A stretch of 64,000 nucleotides of DNA from Phaeobacter sp. G2 (GCA_025163595.1 CP104100.1:1116001-1180000); one strand, 5' to 3'; positions 7,988 to 17,192 are shown, counted from the stretch's first letter. Translations and numbers: made by a program. Notes: generated from the sequence alone by a model not told the origin.

Positions 7988-8545
7988 CTACCTAGTAACC
8001 GTTTCATTCGAAATGAATAATAATAAATCCACGCCGAAAGCGAGGCGAAATTTCACTTCGACTGGGAAGCTGCCTAAAACATCAACCTTCCCAATGAACT
8101 CATCAAAAATTTCCAACTTTGGACCGCTCTCAAGGCCCTGGTAAACGCTATGCAAGGATTTGGTTGCTGACGAAGCTTTGTGTGCAAACTCGTTTCTAAT
8201 CGTAAAGATGCGGCGAGCAGACTGTAGTTGGGATTTCGTGAAAATTCCCAGTGTTTTGGAAAGTTCAAGTTTGCCGTTGGCGCCGTTCACAGAGTGCTTG
8301 GTTATCCAACGGTTTAAAGTTGTGCTCACACTTGAATCCCCAATTGCAGAAGACCAATACTCTTCAAGAGCAGAATTAATTGCACCTTCAACTATAGCTC
8401 CTGCCTTCATGGCGAGGCTCCAATCATCTCCCTTATTTATAGCGTCCACAATAAATCCTTTGGGAAGAGAGAGACGCTCTTCGACTGAACGCAGGTTGCG
8501 TTGAAAATTGTCGTAGAAGTTGTCACTCTCTTTCCCAGTAGACAT
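7988..8545 (-). CDS. MltR/HEPN-like protein of unknown function
   Basis: 185 residues, mostly helical. The segment S-A-R-R-I-F-T-I-R-N-E-F-A-H-K, preceded by a KLELSKTLGIF stretch, resembles the MltR (mannitol repressor-like) family, and R-N-E-F-A-H fits the R-x4-H motif of HEPN RNase-fold proteins. The first half (A-M-K-A-G-A-I-V-E-G-A-I-N-S-A-L-E-E-Y-W) matches the helical region before it. The gene is markedly more AT-rich than its neighbours, with many AAA, AAT and TTT codons, suggesting transfer. AAGGA lies nine bases before the ATG. Nuclease activity or a partner antitoxin is not evident; the next gene, ettA, is only 12 bp away but is ordinary chromosomal sequence. Confidence 0.65.
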   Translation of the reverse strand: MSTGKESDNFYDNFQRNLRSVEERLSLPKGFIVDAINKGDDWSLAMKAGAIVEGAINSALEEYWSSAIGDSSVSTTLNRWITKHSVNGANGKLELSKTLGIFTKSQLQSARRIFTIRNEFAHKASSATKSLHSVYQGLESGPKLEIFDEFIGKVDVLGSFPVEVKFRLAFGVDLLLFISNETVTR

Positions 8546-8557
8546 ATAGTTGTTTCC

Positions 8558-10225
8558 TTACCGCACAAATTTCTTGTGCTTCAACCGCTTTGGCTCCAGG
8601 GCATCGGCGCCGAGACGGCGTTTCTTGTCTTCCTCGTAATCCTCAAAGTTGCCCTCGAACCATTCCACATGGGCGTCGCCTTCAAAGGCCAGCATATGGG
8701 TGCAGATCCGGTCGAGGAAGAAACGGTCGTGGGAGATCACCACGGCGCAGCCGGCAAAATCTACCAGGGCGTCTTCGAGCGCCCGCAGGGTCTCCACGTC
8801 CAGATCGTTGGTCGGTTCATCGAGGAGCAGCACGTTGCCGCCCTCTTTCAGCAGGCGCGCCATGTGGACACGGTTACGTTCCCCACCGGACAACAGGTTC
8901 AGCGGTTTTTGCTGATCGCCGCCTTTGAAGTTGAACGAGGAGCAATAGGCGCGGGAGTTCACCTGGGCGTCGCCGAGTTCAATGATTTCAGCCCCCCCAG
9001 AGATGGCTTCCCAGACGGTTTCATTGTCTTTCAGGTCATCGCGGGACTGATCCACATAAGAGAGCTTTACCGTGTCGCCATAAGAAACCGAGCCGCTGTC
9101 GGGCTGTTCCTGGCCGGTCAGCATGCGGAACAGGGTGGATTTACCGGCGCCGTTGGGGCCGATCACACCGACAATACCGCCGGGGGGCAGATCAAAGGAG
9201 AGGTTCTCCACCAGCTGTTTGTCGCCATAGTGTTTCGAGATGCCCTCGACCTCGATCACCTTGCTGCCCAGACGGGGACCATTGGGGATGACGATCTGGG
9301 CGCGGGTGAGCTTTTCGCGTTCGGACTGTTCCGCCAGATCGTTATAGGCGTTGATCCGGGCCTTTGATTTGGCCTGACGGGCCTTGGCGCCCTGGCGCAT
9401 CCACTCCAGCTCGCGCTGCAGGGTCTGCTGCTTGGACTTGTCCTCGCGGGCTTCCTGCTCCAGGCGCTTGGCCTTTTGTTCCAGCCATGCGGAATAGTTG
9501 CCCTCGTAGGGGATGCCCTTGCCGCGGTCCAGTTCCAGGATCCAGCTGGTGATGTCATCCAGGAAATAACGGTCGTGAGTGACGCAGAGGATGGTGCCTT
9601 TGTAGTCGATCAGGTGCTGTTGCAGCCAGGCGATGGTTTCCGCATCCAGGTGGTTGGTGGGTTCATCGAGCAGCAGCATGTCAGGCGCTTCGAGCAGCAG
9701 TTTGCACAGGGCTACCCGGCGTTTTTCACCGCCCGACAGATTGGCGATCTCGGCATCATCGGGGGGGCAGCGCAGGGCCTCCATCGAAACATCGACTTGG
9801 CTGTCCAGATCCCAGAGGTTTTCCGCGTCAATGCTGTCCTGCAGCGCGGTCATCTCTTCCATCAGCTCGTCGGTGTAGTTCTCTGCCATCTCAACCGCGA
9901 TCTGGTTAAAGCGATCCACCTTGGCCTTTTTCTCGGCCAGACCCAGCATGACGTTTTCACGCACCGTCAGGCTCTCGTCGAGCTTGGGCTCCTGCGGCAG
10001 ATAGCCAACGCGCGCGCCTTCGGCAGCCCAGGCTTCGCCGGTGAAATCCTTGTCGAGACCGGCCATGATCTTCATCAGGGTCGATTTACCGGCGCCGTTG
10101 ACACCGACGACACCGATTTTCACGCCGGGGAGGAAGGAGAGGTGGATGTTTTCAAAGCATTTTTTGCCACCGGGGTAGGTCTTGGAGACACCCTGCATGT
10201 GGTAGACGTATTGATAGGCGGCCAT
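8558..10225 (-). CDS. ettA: Energy-dependent translational throttle protein EttA
   Basis: 555-residue ABC-F ATPase, exactly the usual EttA length from the ATG at 10225; GGAG lies seven bases upstream. Two ATP cassettes: Walker A G-V-N-G-A-G-K-S-T and G-P-N-G-A-G-K-S-T, and signatures L-S-G-G-E-K-R-R-V and L-S-G-G-E-R-N-R-V, each followed by L-L-L-D-E-P-T-N. Between them lies the charged arm/linker with W-M-R-Q-G-A-K-A-R-Q-A-K-S-K-A-R. There are no membrane segments; it acts on the ribosomal E site and gates entry into elongation according to ADP/ATP ratio. Confidence 0.95.
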   Translation of the reverse strand: MAAYQYVYHMQGVSKTYPGGKKCFENIHLSFLPGVKIGVVGVNGAGKSTLMKIMAGLDKDFTGEAWAAEGARVGYLPQEPKLDESLTVRENVMLGLAEKKAKVDRFNQIAVEMAENYTDELMEEMTALQDSIDAENLWDLDSQVDVSMEALRCPPDDAEIANLSGGEKRRVALCKLLLEAPDMLLLDEPTNHLDAETIAWLQQHLIDYKGTILCVTHDRYFLDDITSWILELDRGKGIPYEGNYSAWLEQKAKRLEQEAREDKSKQQTLQRELEWMRQGAKARQAKSKARINAYNDLAEQSEREKLTRAQIVIPNGPRLGSKVIEVEGISKHYGDKQLVENLSFDLPPGGIVGVIGPNGAGKSTLFRMLTGQEQPDSGSVSYGDTVKLSYVDQSRDDLKDNETVWEAISGGAEIIELGDAQVNSRAYCSSFNFKGGDQQKPLNLLSGGERNRVHMARLLKEGGNVLLLDEPTNDLDVETLRALEDALVDFAGCAVVISHDRFFLDRICTHMLAFEGDAHVEWFEGNFEDYEEDKKRRLGADALEPKRLKHKKFVR

Positions 10226-10425
10226 GTGACTGCTCCATGATGGGGAAATTCGTGCTGGCTGGTGTGATAGCGGATGGCAGGCCAAGGGGCAATGTCACGT
10301 TGATCATGAGATATGGAAAAGGTCATCCAGTATTCTTGGGGCATGCAGTGGCCTGTTCTGCGCCTGAGGTATCACCCTGTGCTTGGGGCTTGGAATTCCG
10401 GTGATTTATGTGCATCAAGCCTCAG

Positions 10426-11037
10426 ATGAGGCAGGGGTTTCCATATCTGCGCCCCGGCATGACCGTGGGCTTGCTCGGCGGGTCGTTTGATCCGGCGCAC
10501 CAGGGCCATGTGCAGATCAGTCGGGCCGCCTTGCAGCGGTTTGACCTGGATTGCCTCTGGTGGCTGGTTTCGCCGGGTAATCCGCTGAAAACCCGTGCAC
10601 CTGCCAGTATGGAACGCCGCATTGCAGCCGCACAGGCGCTGATGGATCACCCAAGGGTGCGGATCAGCGATGTCGAGGCGCGGCTGGGCACCCGCTACAC
10701 CGCCGAAACTCTGCGGGCGTTGCGGCGGCTTTACCCCCAGGTGCGGTTCACCTGGCTGATGGGGGCGGATAATCTGGCGCATTTTCACCATTGGAAGGAC
10801 TGGCAGCAGATTATGGAAACCGTGCCGATTGGCGTTCTGGCGCGTCCCGGAGACCGGATTTCTGCGCGCCTGTCCCCTGCGGCGCGAATCTACCGCCGCC
10901 AGATGGTCAAGGACAGCCAGAGCCAGATTTTGGCCCGATCAACGGCCCCGGCCTGGTGCTTTGTCAATGTGCCGATGATCGCGGAGAGTTCTACCGCAAT
11001 CCGGGCAACGGGGGGCTGGTCGTCAGCCAAAGGGTGA
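10426..11037 (+). CDS. nadD: Nicotinate-nucleotide adenylyltransferase NadD
   Basis: About 203 residues. The nucleotidyltransferase motif [14 protein letters not shown] is near the N-terminus (HxGH type) and the second motif S-S-T-A-I-R is near the C-terminus, as in all NadD enzymes. It adenylates nicotinate mononucleotide to deamido-NAD in NAD synthesis. Start choice is uncertain: ATGs at 10408, 10426 and 10459 are in frame and none has a strong ribosome site; 10426 gives an M-R-Q-G-F-P start common among relatives. No rsfS or proA neighbour is seen here. Confidence 0.93.
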   Translation: MRQGFPYLRPGMTVGLLGGSFDPAHQGHVQISRAALQRFDLDCLWWLVSPGNPLKTRAPASMERRIAAAQALMDHPRVRISDVEARLGTRYTAETLRALRRLYPQVRFTWLMGADNLAHFHHWKDWQQIMETVPIGVLARPGDRISARLSPAARIYRRQMVKDSQSQILARSTAPAWCFVNVPMIAESSTAIRATGGWSSAKG

Positions 11038-11262
11038 GAATCTGGTGTGAGATCGACTCGAAAAGAGCCAATTGCCGCCTTTTTAACGGCCCTTTGCCGT
11101 GCCAAACTGGCCTGACTTGCGGCTCCCTTTGGCAGAGAGACCGTCAGGCTGGGAGCATTTTTGCAGGTGATTTTGCCGCAGATAAGGTATGAGATATGGC
11201 GCAAATAGTAGATATGGTCTTCATTTGCCGTTTGGTAGCAATTTTATTAGATATTGACTGAC

Positions 11263-12774
11263 ATGTTTTCGAGACGCTTTTTCCTTTCTGCCGCCGCAGC
11301 GGCTCTGGCGGCGCCAGCGGCTCTGGCCAATGCGCCAAAAACCTCGTTGCGGCCCCAGGCCCGTGCCACAGCCGGGCTTGGCTCTGGCGGCGCGGCTGCC
11401 AGCCGCGCCAGTGCCGCGGGTAGCCTGGAGACCTTCTTGGCGCGGTCTGACCTGTCCGGACGGGTCGCCTGTGCCGTTGCCGAGGTCACAAGTGGCAAAG
11501 AACTGGAATCTCATGCGGGCGAAGAGGAACTGCCGCCGGCCAGCGTCGCCAAGGCGCTGACAGCGCTTTATGCGCTCGACAGTCTGGGAGCAGATTACCG
11601 GTTCACCACGCAGATTTTGTCAACTGGCACCCTGTCGGGCGGGGTGCTGAAGGGCGATTTGATCCTGGCCGGTGGCGGCGATCCGATGCTGAACACCGAT
11701 CATCTGGCGCAGCTGGCGGCGGCGCTGAAAAAGGCAGGCGTTCGCGAAGTGCGCGGTGGGTTCATGGTGTGGGACGGGGCGCTGCCGCGCATTTCCACCA
11801 TTGATGCAGATCAGCCCGATCATGTGGGCTATAGCCCCGCGGTTGCTGGTATCGCGCTGAATTTTAACCGGGTGCATTTTGAATGGAAACGGGCTGGTAA
11901 AAGCTGGAGCGTCGCTATGGACGCCCGCACTACAAAGTATCGTCCCGAGGTCAGCATGGCGCGGATGAAAGTCGCCAATCGGGCCCTGCCTGTCTATACC
12001 TATGCAGATCGCAACGGGAAGGACAGCTGGACCGTGGCCTCCCAGGCGCTTGGCAAAGGCGGGTCGCGCTGGCTGCCGGTGCGCCGCCCTGCGGACTATG
12101 CCGCAGATGTGTTTCGCACCATGGCGCGCGCGCATGGCATCAAGCTAAAGGCGGCCAAAAGGGTGTCATCATTGCCAACCGCCACCTTGCTGGCACAGCA
12201 TCACAGCCCACCGCTGGATTTGATGCTCAAGGCCATGCTGAAATACTCCAACAATCTGATGGCTGAAATGATCGGCATGACGGCCACAGCGAAACGCGGC
12301 AAGCGCCCCAGAGGGCTGAAGGATTCGGCGGCTGAAATGTCGCGTTGGGTGCGTGCCAAATACGGTGTGAGCGCGATCCACATGGTGGATCATTCCGGCC
12401 TGGGAGAGGCCTCGCGGGTCGCCCCCAATGCCCTGCTCAAGGTGCTGGTCACCGCCTACAAAGCTGGCAGGCTCAAGCCGCTGCTCAAGAGCTTCCCGAT
12501 GCGCGATGGCAATGGCCGGATTGTCAAAAACCACCCGATCAAGGTGACCGCCAAAACGGGAACCCTGAATTTTGTCTCTGGGTTGGGGGGGTTCTTGGCC
12601 ACCTCCAGCGGCACCGTTCTGGCCTTTGTGATCTTTGCCGCCGATACCAAGGCGCGGGCGCGCATCAGCCGGGCAGAACGCGAGCGCCCGGCCGGCGCCC
12701 GGAGTTGGAACAAAAGGGCCAAGCGTCTGCAGCAACAGCTGATCGAGCGTTGGGGACAAAGCTACGGCACCTGA
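11263..12774 (+). CDS. dacB: D-alanyl-D-alanine carboxypeptidase/endopeptidase (PBP4 family)
   Basis: About 503 residues, peptidase S13. The N-terminus MFSRRFFLSAAAAALAAPAALA is an export signal. Penicillin-binding motifs are in order: S-V-A-K (nucleophile S, near residue 90), S-N-N in K-Y-S-N-N-L-M-A, and K-T-G in A-K-T-G-T-L-N-F-V-S-G. The long insertion between SxxK and SxN is typical of PBP4. It removes terminal D-Ala and can cut cross-links in periplasmic peptidoglycan. An alternative TTG start lies three codons upstream; the ATG was preferred because it begins at the signal peptide. Confidence 0.93.
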   Translation: MFSRRFFLSAAAAALAAPAALANAPKTSLRPQARATAGLGSGGAAASRASAAGSLETFLARSDLSGRVACAVAEVTSGKELESHAGEEELPPASVAKALTALYALDSLGADYRFTTQILSTGTLSGGVLKGDLILAGGGDPMLNTDHLAQLAAALKKAGVREVRGGFMVWDGALPRISTIDADQPDHVGYSPAVAGIALNFNRVHFEWKRAGKSWSVAMDARTTKYRPEVSMARMKVANRALPVYTYADRNGKDSWTVASQALGKGGSRWLPVRRPADYAADVFRTMARAHGIKLKAAKRVSSLPTATLLAQHHSPPLDLMLKAMLKYSNNLMAEMIGMTATAKRGKRPRGLKDSAAEMSRWVRAKYGVSAIHMVDHSGLGEASRVAPNALLKVLVTAYKAGRLKPLLKSFPMRDGNGRIVKNHPIKVTAKTGTLNFVSGLGGFLATSSGTVLAFVIFAADTKARARISRAERERPAGARSWNKRAKRLQQQLIERWGQSYGT

Positions 12775-12776
12775 GG

Positions 12777-12804
12777 CCTGCCGCCTATGGTGACCGGCGG
12801 CAGG
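12777..12804. terminator. Hairpin between convergent dacB and oxidoreductase genes
   Basis: Nine-base perfect arms cctgccgcc and ggcggcagg with a 10-nt loop, starting three bases after the dacB stop. No clear T-run; probably a shared terminator or mRNA-end stabiliser. Confidence 0.6.
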
Positions 12805-12869
12805 AAAAGTGCCGTATTCCCCTTGGGATATGGAGCCCAAGCCCTGTTCTGCGCGCTTTATTCCCAAGC

Positions 12870-14924
12870 CTATGCCTTGGCAGGTTTCACCTCGACAAAA
12901 GTCTCATGATAGCAGGCGCCATCCTCGATATCGGTGCGGATATCTGCTGGGATCAGGGTATTTACGGTGAACCCGGTCTGCGAGCTGCCGCGCCAGGTGC
13001 CTTTGGGGGAGTACAGCACTCCGGGGCGGGTGGCCTCGGTGACTTTGAGCTGTAGGGTGACAGTGCCAAGCGCGTTCCAGACCGAGACAAGCGCGCCATC
13101 CTGCAAGCCCCGTTTCTGGGCGTCTTTGGGATGCATCTCCAGCATTTCCGGCCCGGCGGAGGCCGGGTCACTGCCAAAGGTGGCATTGGTCCGCTTGGCT
13201 GAGCTGGGGGTAATCAGTGTCAGCGGCAGGGCCTGTGGCACCGGGTCATAGCGCGGCACGCCAAAGCCATAGCGCGTCTCATAGTCCTGGCTGAACAGCT
13301 CAATCTTGCCCGACGGGGTGGCCGGGGTGACGTTTTTGCACATCACCAGCGGTTCGCCGTCGGGGGCCATCATTTCGATGGCGCGATCCAGGGCGATCTC
13401 GCTGGGGCGTTTGCCTTCTAGCTGCGGGTGGGTTTCGTCGATGGCCTCATCCATCAGCTGGCTGTCGCTGGCCTGAAACAGGGCATCATCATAGCCAAAC
13501 CGGGCGGCCAGGCGGCGGAAGATCTCGGTGTTGGGCAGGCTTTCTCCGACACAGGGGATCACCGGTGCGGCCCGTTGCAGGTAGTTTTGACCGTAAGCGC
13601 CATAGATGTCGTCGAACTCAAAATGTGAGGCAGCAGGCAGGATTACATCGCAATAGGCCATGCTGTCGGTCATCACCACGTCACAGCCAGCGATGAACAA
13701 ATCCTCGCGCATCAGAGCGCGCATCAGGTTGCTCTGATCCGGGTGGGTGGCCACCGGATTGTGATTGTAGATCATGGTGGCTTTGATCGGGACCTCCAGG
13801 CTGTCGTCCTGCAAGATATTGGCCAGATCAACAATGTTGAGGATCCGGGTTCCGGGCTTGATCAAATGGTCGCCGTGCAGGCGCGCCTGGGTCTTTGGGG
13901 TGGCGCCGCCGGATTTGGCCATGACGCCGGCGCCCAGCCGCCCATGGTGGCCCAGCAGCGCAGGCAGCGCCATGCCGGCGCGCAGGGCTGACCCGCCGGA
14001 CCGGCCACGCTCAATGCCGTTGCCAAAGGCGCAGGCCATATTTCTTGCCGCCACCATCACATCGGCGAGGGCATGAAATTCTGCGGCGCTGATACCGCAG
14101 GTTTCAACAACCCGCGCCAGCCCATACTGCCGGGCCTGGGTCATATAGGGATCAAAGCCTGCAACCCATTCAGCGATAAAGGCCTCATCCAGCGCCTGGC
14201 GCCGCTCCAGCTCGGCGGCAAGCCCCATGGCCAGCACCACATCGGTGCCGGGTTTGATCTGCAGGAACATATCACATTGTTCGGCGATCTTGATCTGCTT
14301 GGGGTCGATCACCACCAGAGTGCCGCCCCGCGCCCGCAGCTTTTTCAGCAGTGGCGCCAGATGCAGGTTGGAAACGGTGACATTGTTGCCCCAGACCAGC
14401 ACCAGATCGGAATGCTCAATCTGTACCGGTGGCATGCCGGGGGCGGCGCCAAACAGACTGGCATAGGCGCCCCCGCGCACCCCGCCGCATAGCGGGCCAC
14501 GGTTGAGCAGGCTGGCCCCCATATGGTAAAAGAACCGCCGATCCATTGAGCCCCCGGCCAGCTCGCCATGGGGGCCGGCATAGTTGAAGGGCAGCACGCT
14601 TTCGGGACCATGGTCCGCGATCGCCTTGCTGAACCCCGCATGCACCATATCCAGTGCTGCGTCCCAGCTGATCCGCTCAAACTGACCAGAGCCCCGTGGC
14701 CCCACCCGTTTGAGCGGATGGGTGAGCCGGGCTGTTCCATGCACAAACGCGGGGTAGTAGCGCGCCACCTTGTTGCAGATCACATTGGCGGTATAGGGGT
14801 TCGCGGTGGAGCCTTTGACCGCGACCACTGTATCTCCCTGGACCTGGACGTTGAGACTACAGGTGTCGGGGCAGTCCAGCGGGCAGACCGAAGGCACGGT
14901 ACGGATGTCGAGTGGCTTGTTCAT
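12870..14924 (-). CDS. Molybdopterin-dependent oxidoreductase with N-terminal Fe-S site
   Basis: 684 residues. The N-terminus has V-C-P-L-D-C-P-D-T-C followed by V-I-C-N-K about 30 residues later, the [4Fe-4S] ligand set of the DMSO-reductase superfamily. Segments such as V-L-V-W-G-N-N-V-T-V-S-N, V-V-I-D-P-K and the C-terminal M-H-P-K-D-A-Q-K-R-G-L-Q-D-G-A-L-V-S-V-W-N match the bis-MGD binding and molydopterin-dinucleotide domains. No Tat signal, so cytoplasmic. No electron-transfer subunit next to it. The substrate cannot be named; it belongs to the stand-alone BisC/formate-dehydrogenase-like group. The start is fixed by an ATG preceded by GGAG at seven bases, which lies in a hairpin described separately. 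Confidence 0.88.
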   Translation of the reverse strand: MNKPLDIRTVPSVCPLDCPDTCSLNVQVQGDTVVAVKGSTANPYTANVICNKVARYYPAFVHGTARLTHPLKRVGPRGSGQFERISWDAALDMVHAGFSKAIADHGPESVLPFNYAGPHGELAGGSMDRRFFYHMGASLLNRGPLCGGVRGGAYASLFGAAPGMPPVQIEHSDLVLVWGNNVTVSNLHLAPLLKKLRARGGTLVVIDPKQIKIAEQCDMFLQIKPGTDVVLAMGLAAELERRQALDEAFIAEWVAGFDPYMTQARQYGLARVVETCGISAAEFHALADVMVAARNMACAFGNGIERGRSGGSALRAGMALPALLGHHGRLGAGVMAKSGGATPKTQARLHGDHLIKPGTRILNIVDLANILQDDSLEVPIKATMIYNHNPVATHPDQSNLMRALMREDLFIAGCDVVMTDSMAYCDVILPAASHFEFDDIYGAYGQNYLQRAAPVIPCVGESLPNTEIFRRLAARFGYDDALFQASDSQLMDEAIDETHPQLEGKRPSEIALDRAIEMMAPDGEPLVMCKNVTPATPSGKIELFSQDYETRYGFGVPRYDPVPQALPLTLITPSSAKRTNATFGSDPASAGPEMLEMHPKDAQKRGLQDGALVSVWNALGTVTLQLKVTEATRPGVLYSPKGTWRGSSQTGFTVNTLIPADIRTDIEDGACYHETFVEVKPAKA

Positions 14925-14959
14925 AAACTGGCTCCAAAGGCGATGTTGGAGCCAGTTTA
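14924..14959 (-). promoter_or_regulatory. Perfect 14-bp hairpin covering the ribosome binding site
   Basis: Arms taaactggctccaa (14924-14937) and its exact complement (14946-14959) around an 8-nt loop. Read on the minus strand, the second arm contains the GGAG Shine-Dalgarno and ends on the A of the oxidoreductase ATG. In mRNA this would bury the ribosome site completely; in DNA it is also a symmetrical operator-like palindrome. It sits in the 5' leader, which argues for control at the RNA level or for a repressor site just downstream of the promoter. Confidence 0.8.
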
Positions 14960-15120
14960 ATGGTGGAGTCGGGCTGTCTTTAAGGGCCAAAACCGCACAA
15001 TCTGACCAGACCAATTTTGTTGAAACCGGCGCGGCGAAGAGGCGCCAAACGGGGGGCGGCTCTGGATCTTAAGCCCGGGGCAAACGCAGCAGGATGATCT
15101 GGTAAGATCGTCTGTCTGGG

Positions 15121-15543
15121 TTAGACCATGTGGCGGGCGCGGGCGCCACGTTCGATGGCGGCGGCATGCAGTCGGTCGATATTGAGCTCATACCGCACTT
15201 CTGCAAGGAGCTCGAGCTCGGTTTCAGCCAGTTTTCCATCGGCGGCCGCCACGTCACAGGCCAGCGCATAGGCGGTTTCATACAGACGTTCCGGCAGGTC
15301 GTCGCGGATCAGGCCAAACAGGGCCTCCAGACCGTCTTCCTGTTCAAACAGATCCAGCACGGTGTTGGAAATCCGGGTCATGCGGTCAATGTCGTAATCG
15401 GCAAAGACCGGCAGCATGTTCACGGCAGACTGGATCTTGATCAGCTCGGCGGTGCGGATGTTTTCGTCCGAAGCAGAGACCGCCACCATCAGAGCCACGA
15501 GGCAGTCCTGCTGGGACATGGATTGTGCGTTTTTCTCGGTCAT
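15121..15543 (-). CDS. TerB-family (tellurite resistance-like) protein
   Basis: 140-residue, all-helical acidic protein. The A-D-G-K-L-A-E-T-E-L-E-L-L segment and the earlier S-A-S-D-E-N-I-R-T-A-E-L pattern are the paired acidic metal-binding-like repeats of the TerB fold. TerB domains are linked to tellurite and stress responses, but many stand-alone bacterial members have no known role. AAGGA lies about seven bases before the ATG. No other ter genes are nearby, so tellurite resistance should not be assumed. Confidence 0.85.
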   Translation of the reverse strand: MTEKNAQSMSQQDCLVALMVAVSASDENIRTAELIKIQSAVNMLPVFADYDIDRMTRISNTVLDLFEQEDGLEALFGLIRDDLPERLYETAYALACDVAAADGKLAETELELLAEVRYELNIDRLHAAAIERGARARHMV

Positions 15544-15672
15544 GGCAGATCCTTTGTGCGCATTTCAAACCCAAGGATAGGCTTGGCCAGAGACGGGTTC
15601 AACTCCTGCCTCTGGCCTATTGATGTGAAATTGCTGCGAAACTGGCGAGAAACAGCCGGAACCGGGTCGATT

Positions 15673-16179
15673 TTAGGCCTGGGCCTCTTCTGCGCCGGTA
15701 AAGCGGTAGGTGATCTGTTCAAAGCTGCTTTCGGCAAAACCATAGGCAAAGCGCAGACCGTCAGGGCCAGCCTGGGTGCTGTGCTCGGCATTGGCGGGCA
15801 CATAGATGGCGATGCCGGGGCGCATCTCATGGGGGGTGCCGTCGATGGTCACGGTGCCGGCACCTTCGAGGCCCAAATAAAACTCGGCCGGATCGTGGCG
15901 ATGGGGCAGCAGGCGGCCATGGGGTTCAAACTCGGCAATGCCCAGCACCATATCACGGGATTTCTCAGAACAGCTGTTGATCAGGGTGCGCCAGCGGACC
16001 TCGCCAAAGGCAGCATCGGTGCCGCCTGCCAGAGGCACCTGTGCGGCATCCACCACCATCAGGTGGTCCTGCGGGGGATGGGGCAGATTGGAGGCCTGAT
16101 GCAGCTGTTCGGTGTCGCTGAGATCAGTGGCAAGGGTGGTAATGTCCATTGCAATATCCTGGGGCAATTCCTGTTGCAT
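15673..16179 (-). CDS. dddW: Cupin, probable DMSP lyase DddW
   Basis: 168-residue single-domain cupin. Metal-ligand pattern: H93, H95 and E99 in P-H-R-H-D-P-A-E-F-Y, with Y101, and H133 in P-A-N-A-E-H. Spacing equals that of the DddW ligands as I recall them (H81, H83, E87, H121, with Tyr 89), but it is also the general cupin spacing. The stronger hint is context: a divergent LysR gene across about 120 bp, as described for dddW of Ruegeria pomeroyi. DddW cleaves dimethylsulfoniopropionate to dimethyl sulfide and acrylate with a bound Fe or Mn. Starts at residue 1 (GGAGG nine bases away) or Met11 (AGGA seven bases away) are both possible. It could be another sugar- or acid-binding cupin. Confidence 0.62.
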   Translation of the reverse strand: MQQELPQDIAMDITTLATDLSDTEQLHQASNLPHPPQDHLMVVDAAQVPLAGGTDAAFGEVRWRTLINSCSEKSRDMVLGIAEFEPHGRLLPHRHDPAEFYLGLEGAGTVTIDGTPHEMRPGIAIYVPANAEHSTQAGPDGLRFAYGFAESSFEQITYRFTGAEEAQA

Positions 16180-16298
16180 GTGCTGAGGCCTCCGTAGGGT
16201 TTGTGTGAGTGGGTGGCGAGTGGTTTCAGATAAGGGGCTTTTTCTGTTTCATTCAATGCGCTAAAGCTGCAATGTAATATACGTTGAGGTTATGTTAG

Positions 16299-17192
16299 AT
16301 GGAGCGTTTACCCAGCTTTTCAGGGCTCACAGCTTTCTATGCCGCCGCCCGCCATGGGACACTGACTGCGGCAGCAGAGGAGCTGAATGTTTCGCAACCG
16401 GCAGTTTCGCGTCGGATCGCGACACTGGAGGCCGATCTGGGCAGTAACCTGTTTGACAGGACCCATAAACCAGCTCGAATAACCCATGCAGGTAAGGAGC
16501 TTTTGCAGGCGCTGCACAGTGGGTTTGGCCAGATCGAAGACGCGGTCTCACAAATCAGAAAAGCTGCAGAAACCCGGATTGTGACGGTCACGGCACCATC
16601 TGGGTTTGTTGGTTTCTGGCTGATTCCACATCTGGGAGAGCTGGAGCAGGCCTTTCCTGAGGTGACGATTCGTATCATAAGCCAGGAGTATGGCGAAGCA
16701 GTGCGCCCCGGGGACCTGACCATCCGCTTTGGTCTGCCCGGTGGCGGCGGTGAGGCAGAGGCGCGTCTGCTGAGCAATGAGGTCTATGCAGCAGCCAGTC
16801 CGCTCTATCTGGCGCGCCTCGGCATGACGGCGCAGGGCTATGATTTCTCCCGCATGACCTTTCTGACCATGGAGACGGCGCGCAGCCAGTGGCATGACTG
16901 GCCAAGTTGGTTCAAATCCGCAGGTCAGGTGATGCCGCGTGGGGCGCGGGTGCTGGACTTCAACTCCTATGCCATGCTGGTCAATGCCGGGTTGGCGGGG
17001 CAGGGGGTCTTTCTTGCCTGGGGCGGGATTTTGGACAGTTTCACCGAGACCGGCGCCCTGTTGCGCTTGCAGGCACCCACCACCATATCGGCGCGCGGCT
17101 ATTTTGCCGGGCTGCGGGACGGGGCTGCCGCGCGGCAGGATGTGCGACAAATTCTGGACTGGATTGTCGAAAAGGCGCAATTTAACGACTGA
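16299..17192 (+). CDS. LysR-family regulator divergent from dddW-like gene
   Basis: 297 residues. The N-terminal winged helix (about 5-65) has the GcvA-like pattern F-Y-A-A-A-R-H-G-T-L-T-A-A-A-E-E-L-N-V-S-Q-P-A-V-S-R-R-I, and a periplasmic-binding-like effector domain follows from about residue 90. Its divergent position, with both starts inside about 120 bp of shared upstream DNA, suggests that it controls the cupin gene and itself. In the R. pomeroyi arrangement the LysR protein activates dddW in response to DMSP. No unambiguous T-N11-A operator was picked out by eye. GAGG lies ten bases upstream of the ATG. Confidence 0.9.
   Translation: MERLPSFSGLTAFYAAARHGTLTAAAEELNVSQPAVSRRIATLEADLGSNLFDRTHKPARITHAGKELLQALHSGFGQIEDAVSQIRKAAETRIVTVTAPSGFVGFWLIPHLGELEQAFPEVTIRIISQEYGEAVRPGDLTIRFGLPGGGGEAEARLLSNEVYAAASPLYLARLGMTAQGYDFSRMTFLTMETARSQWHDWPSWFKSAGQVMPRGARVLDFNSYAMLVNAGLAGQGVFLAWGGILDSFTETGALLRLQAPTTISARGYFAGLRDGAAARQDVRQILDWIVEKAQFND

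Noticed and set aside
8501..10240. Two long plus-strand open frames (288 and 254 codons) over ettA
   Set aside because: Antisense to the two ABC cassettes; translations are histidine/valine-rich shadows without motifs.
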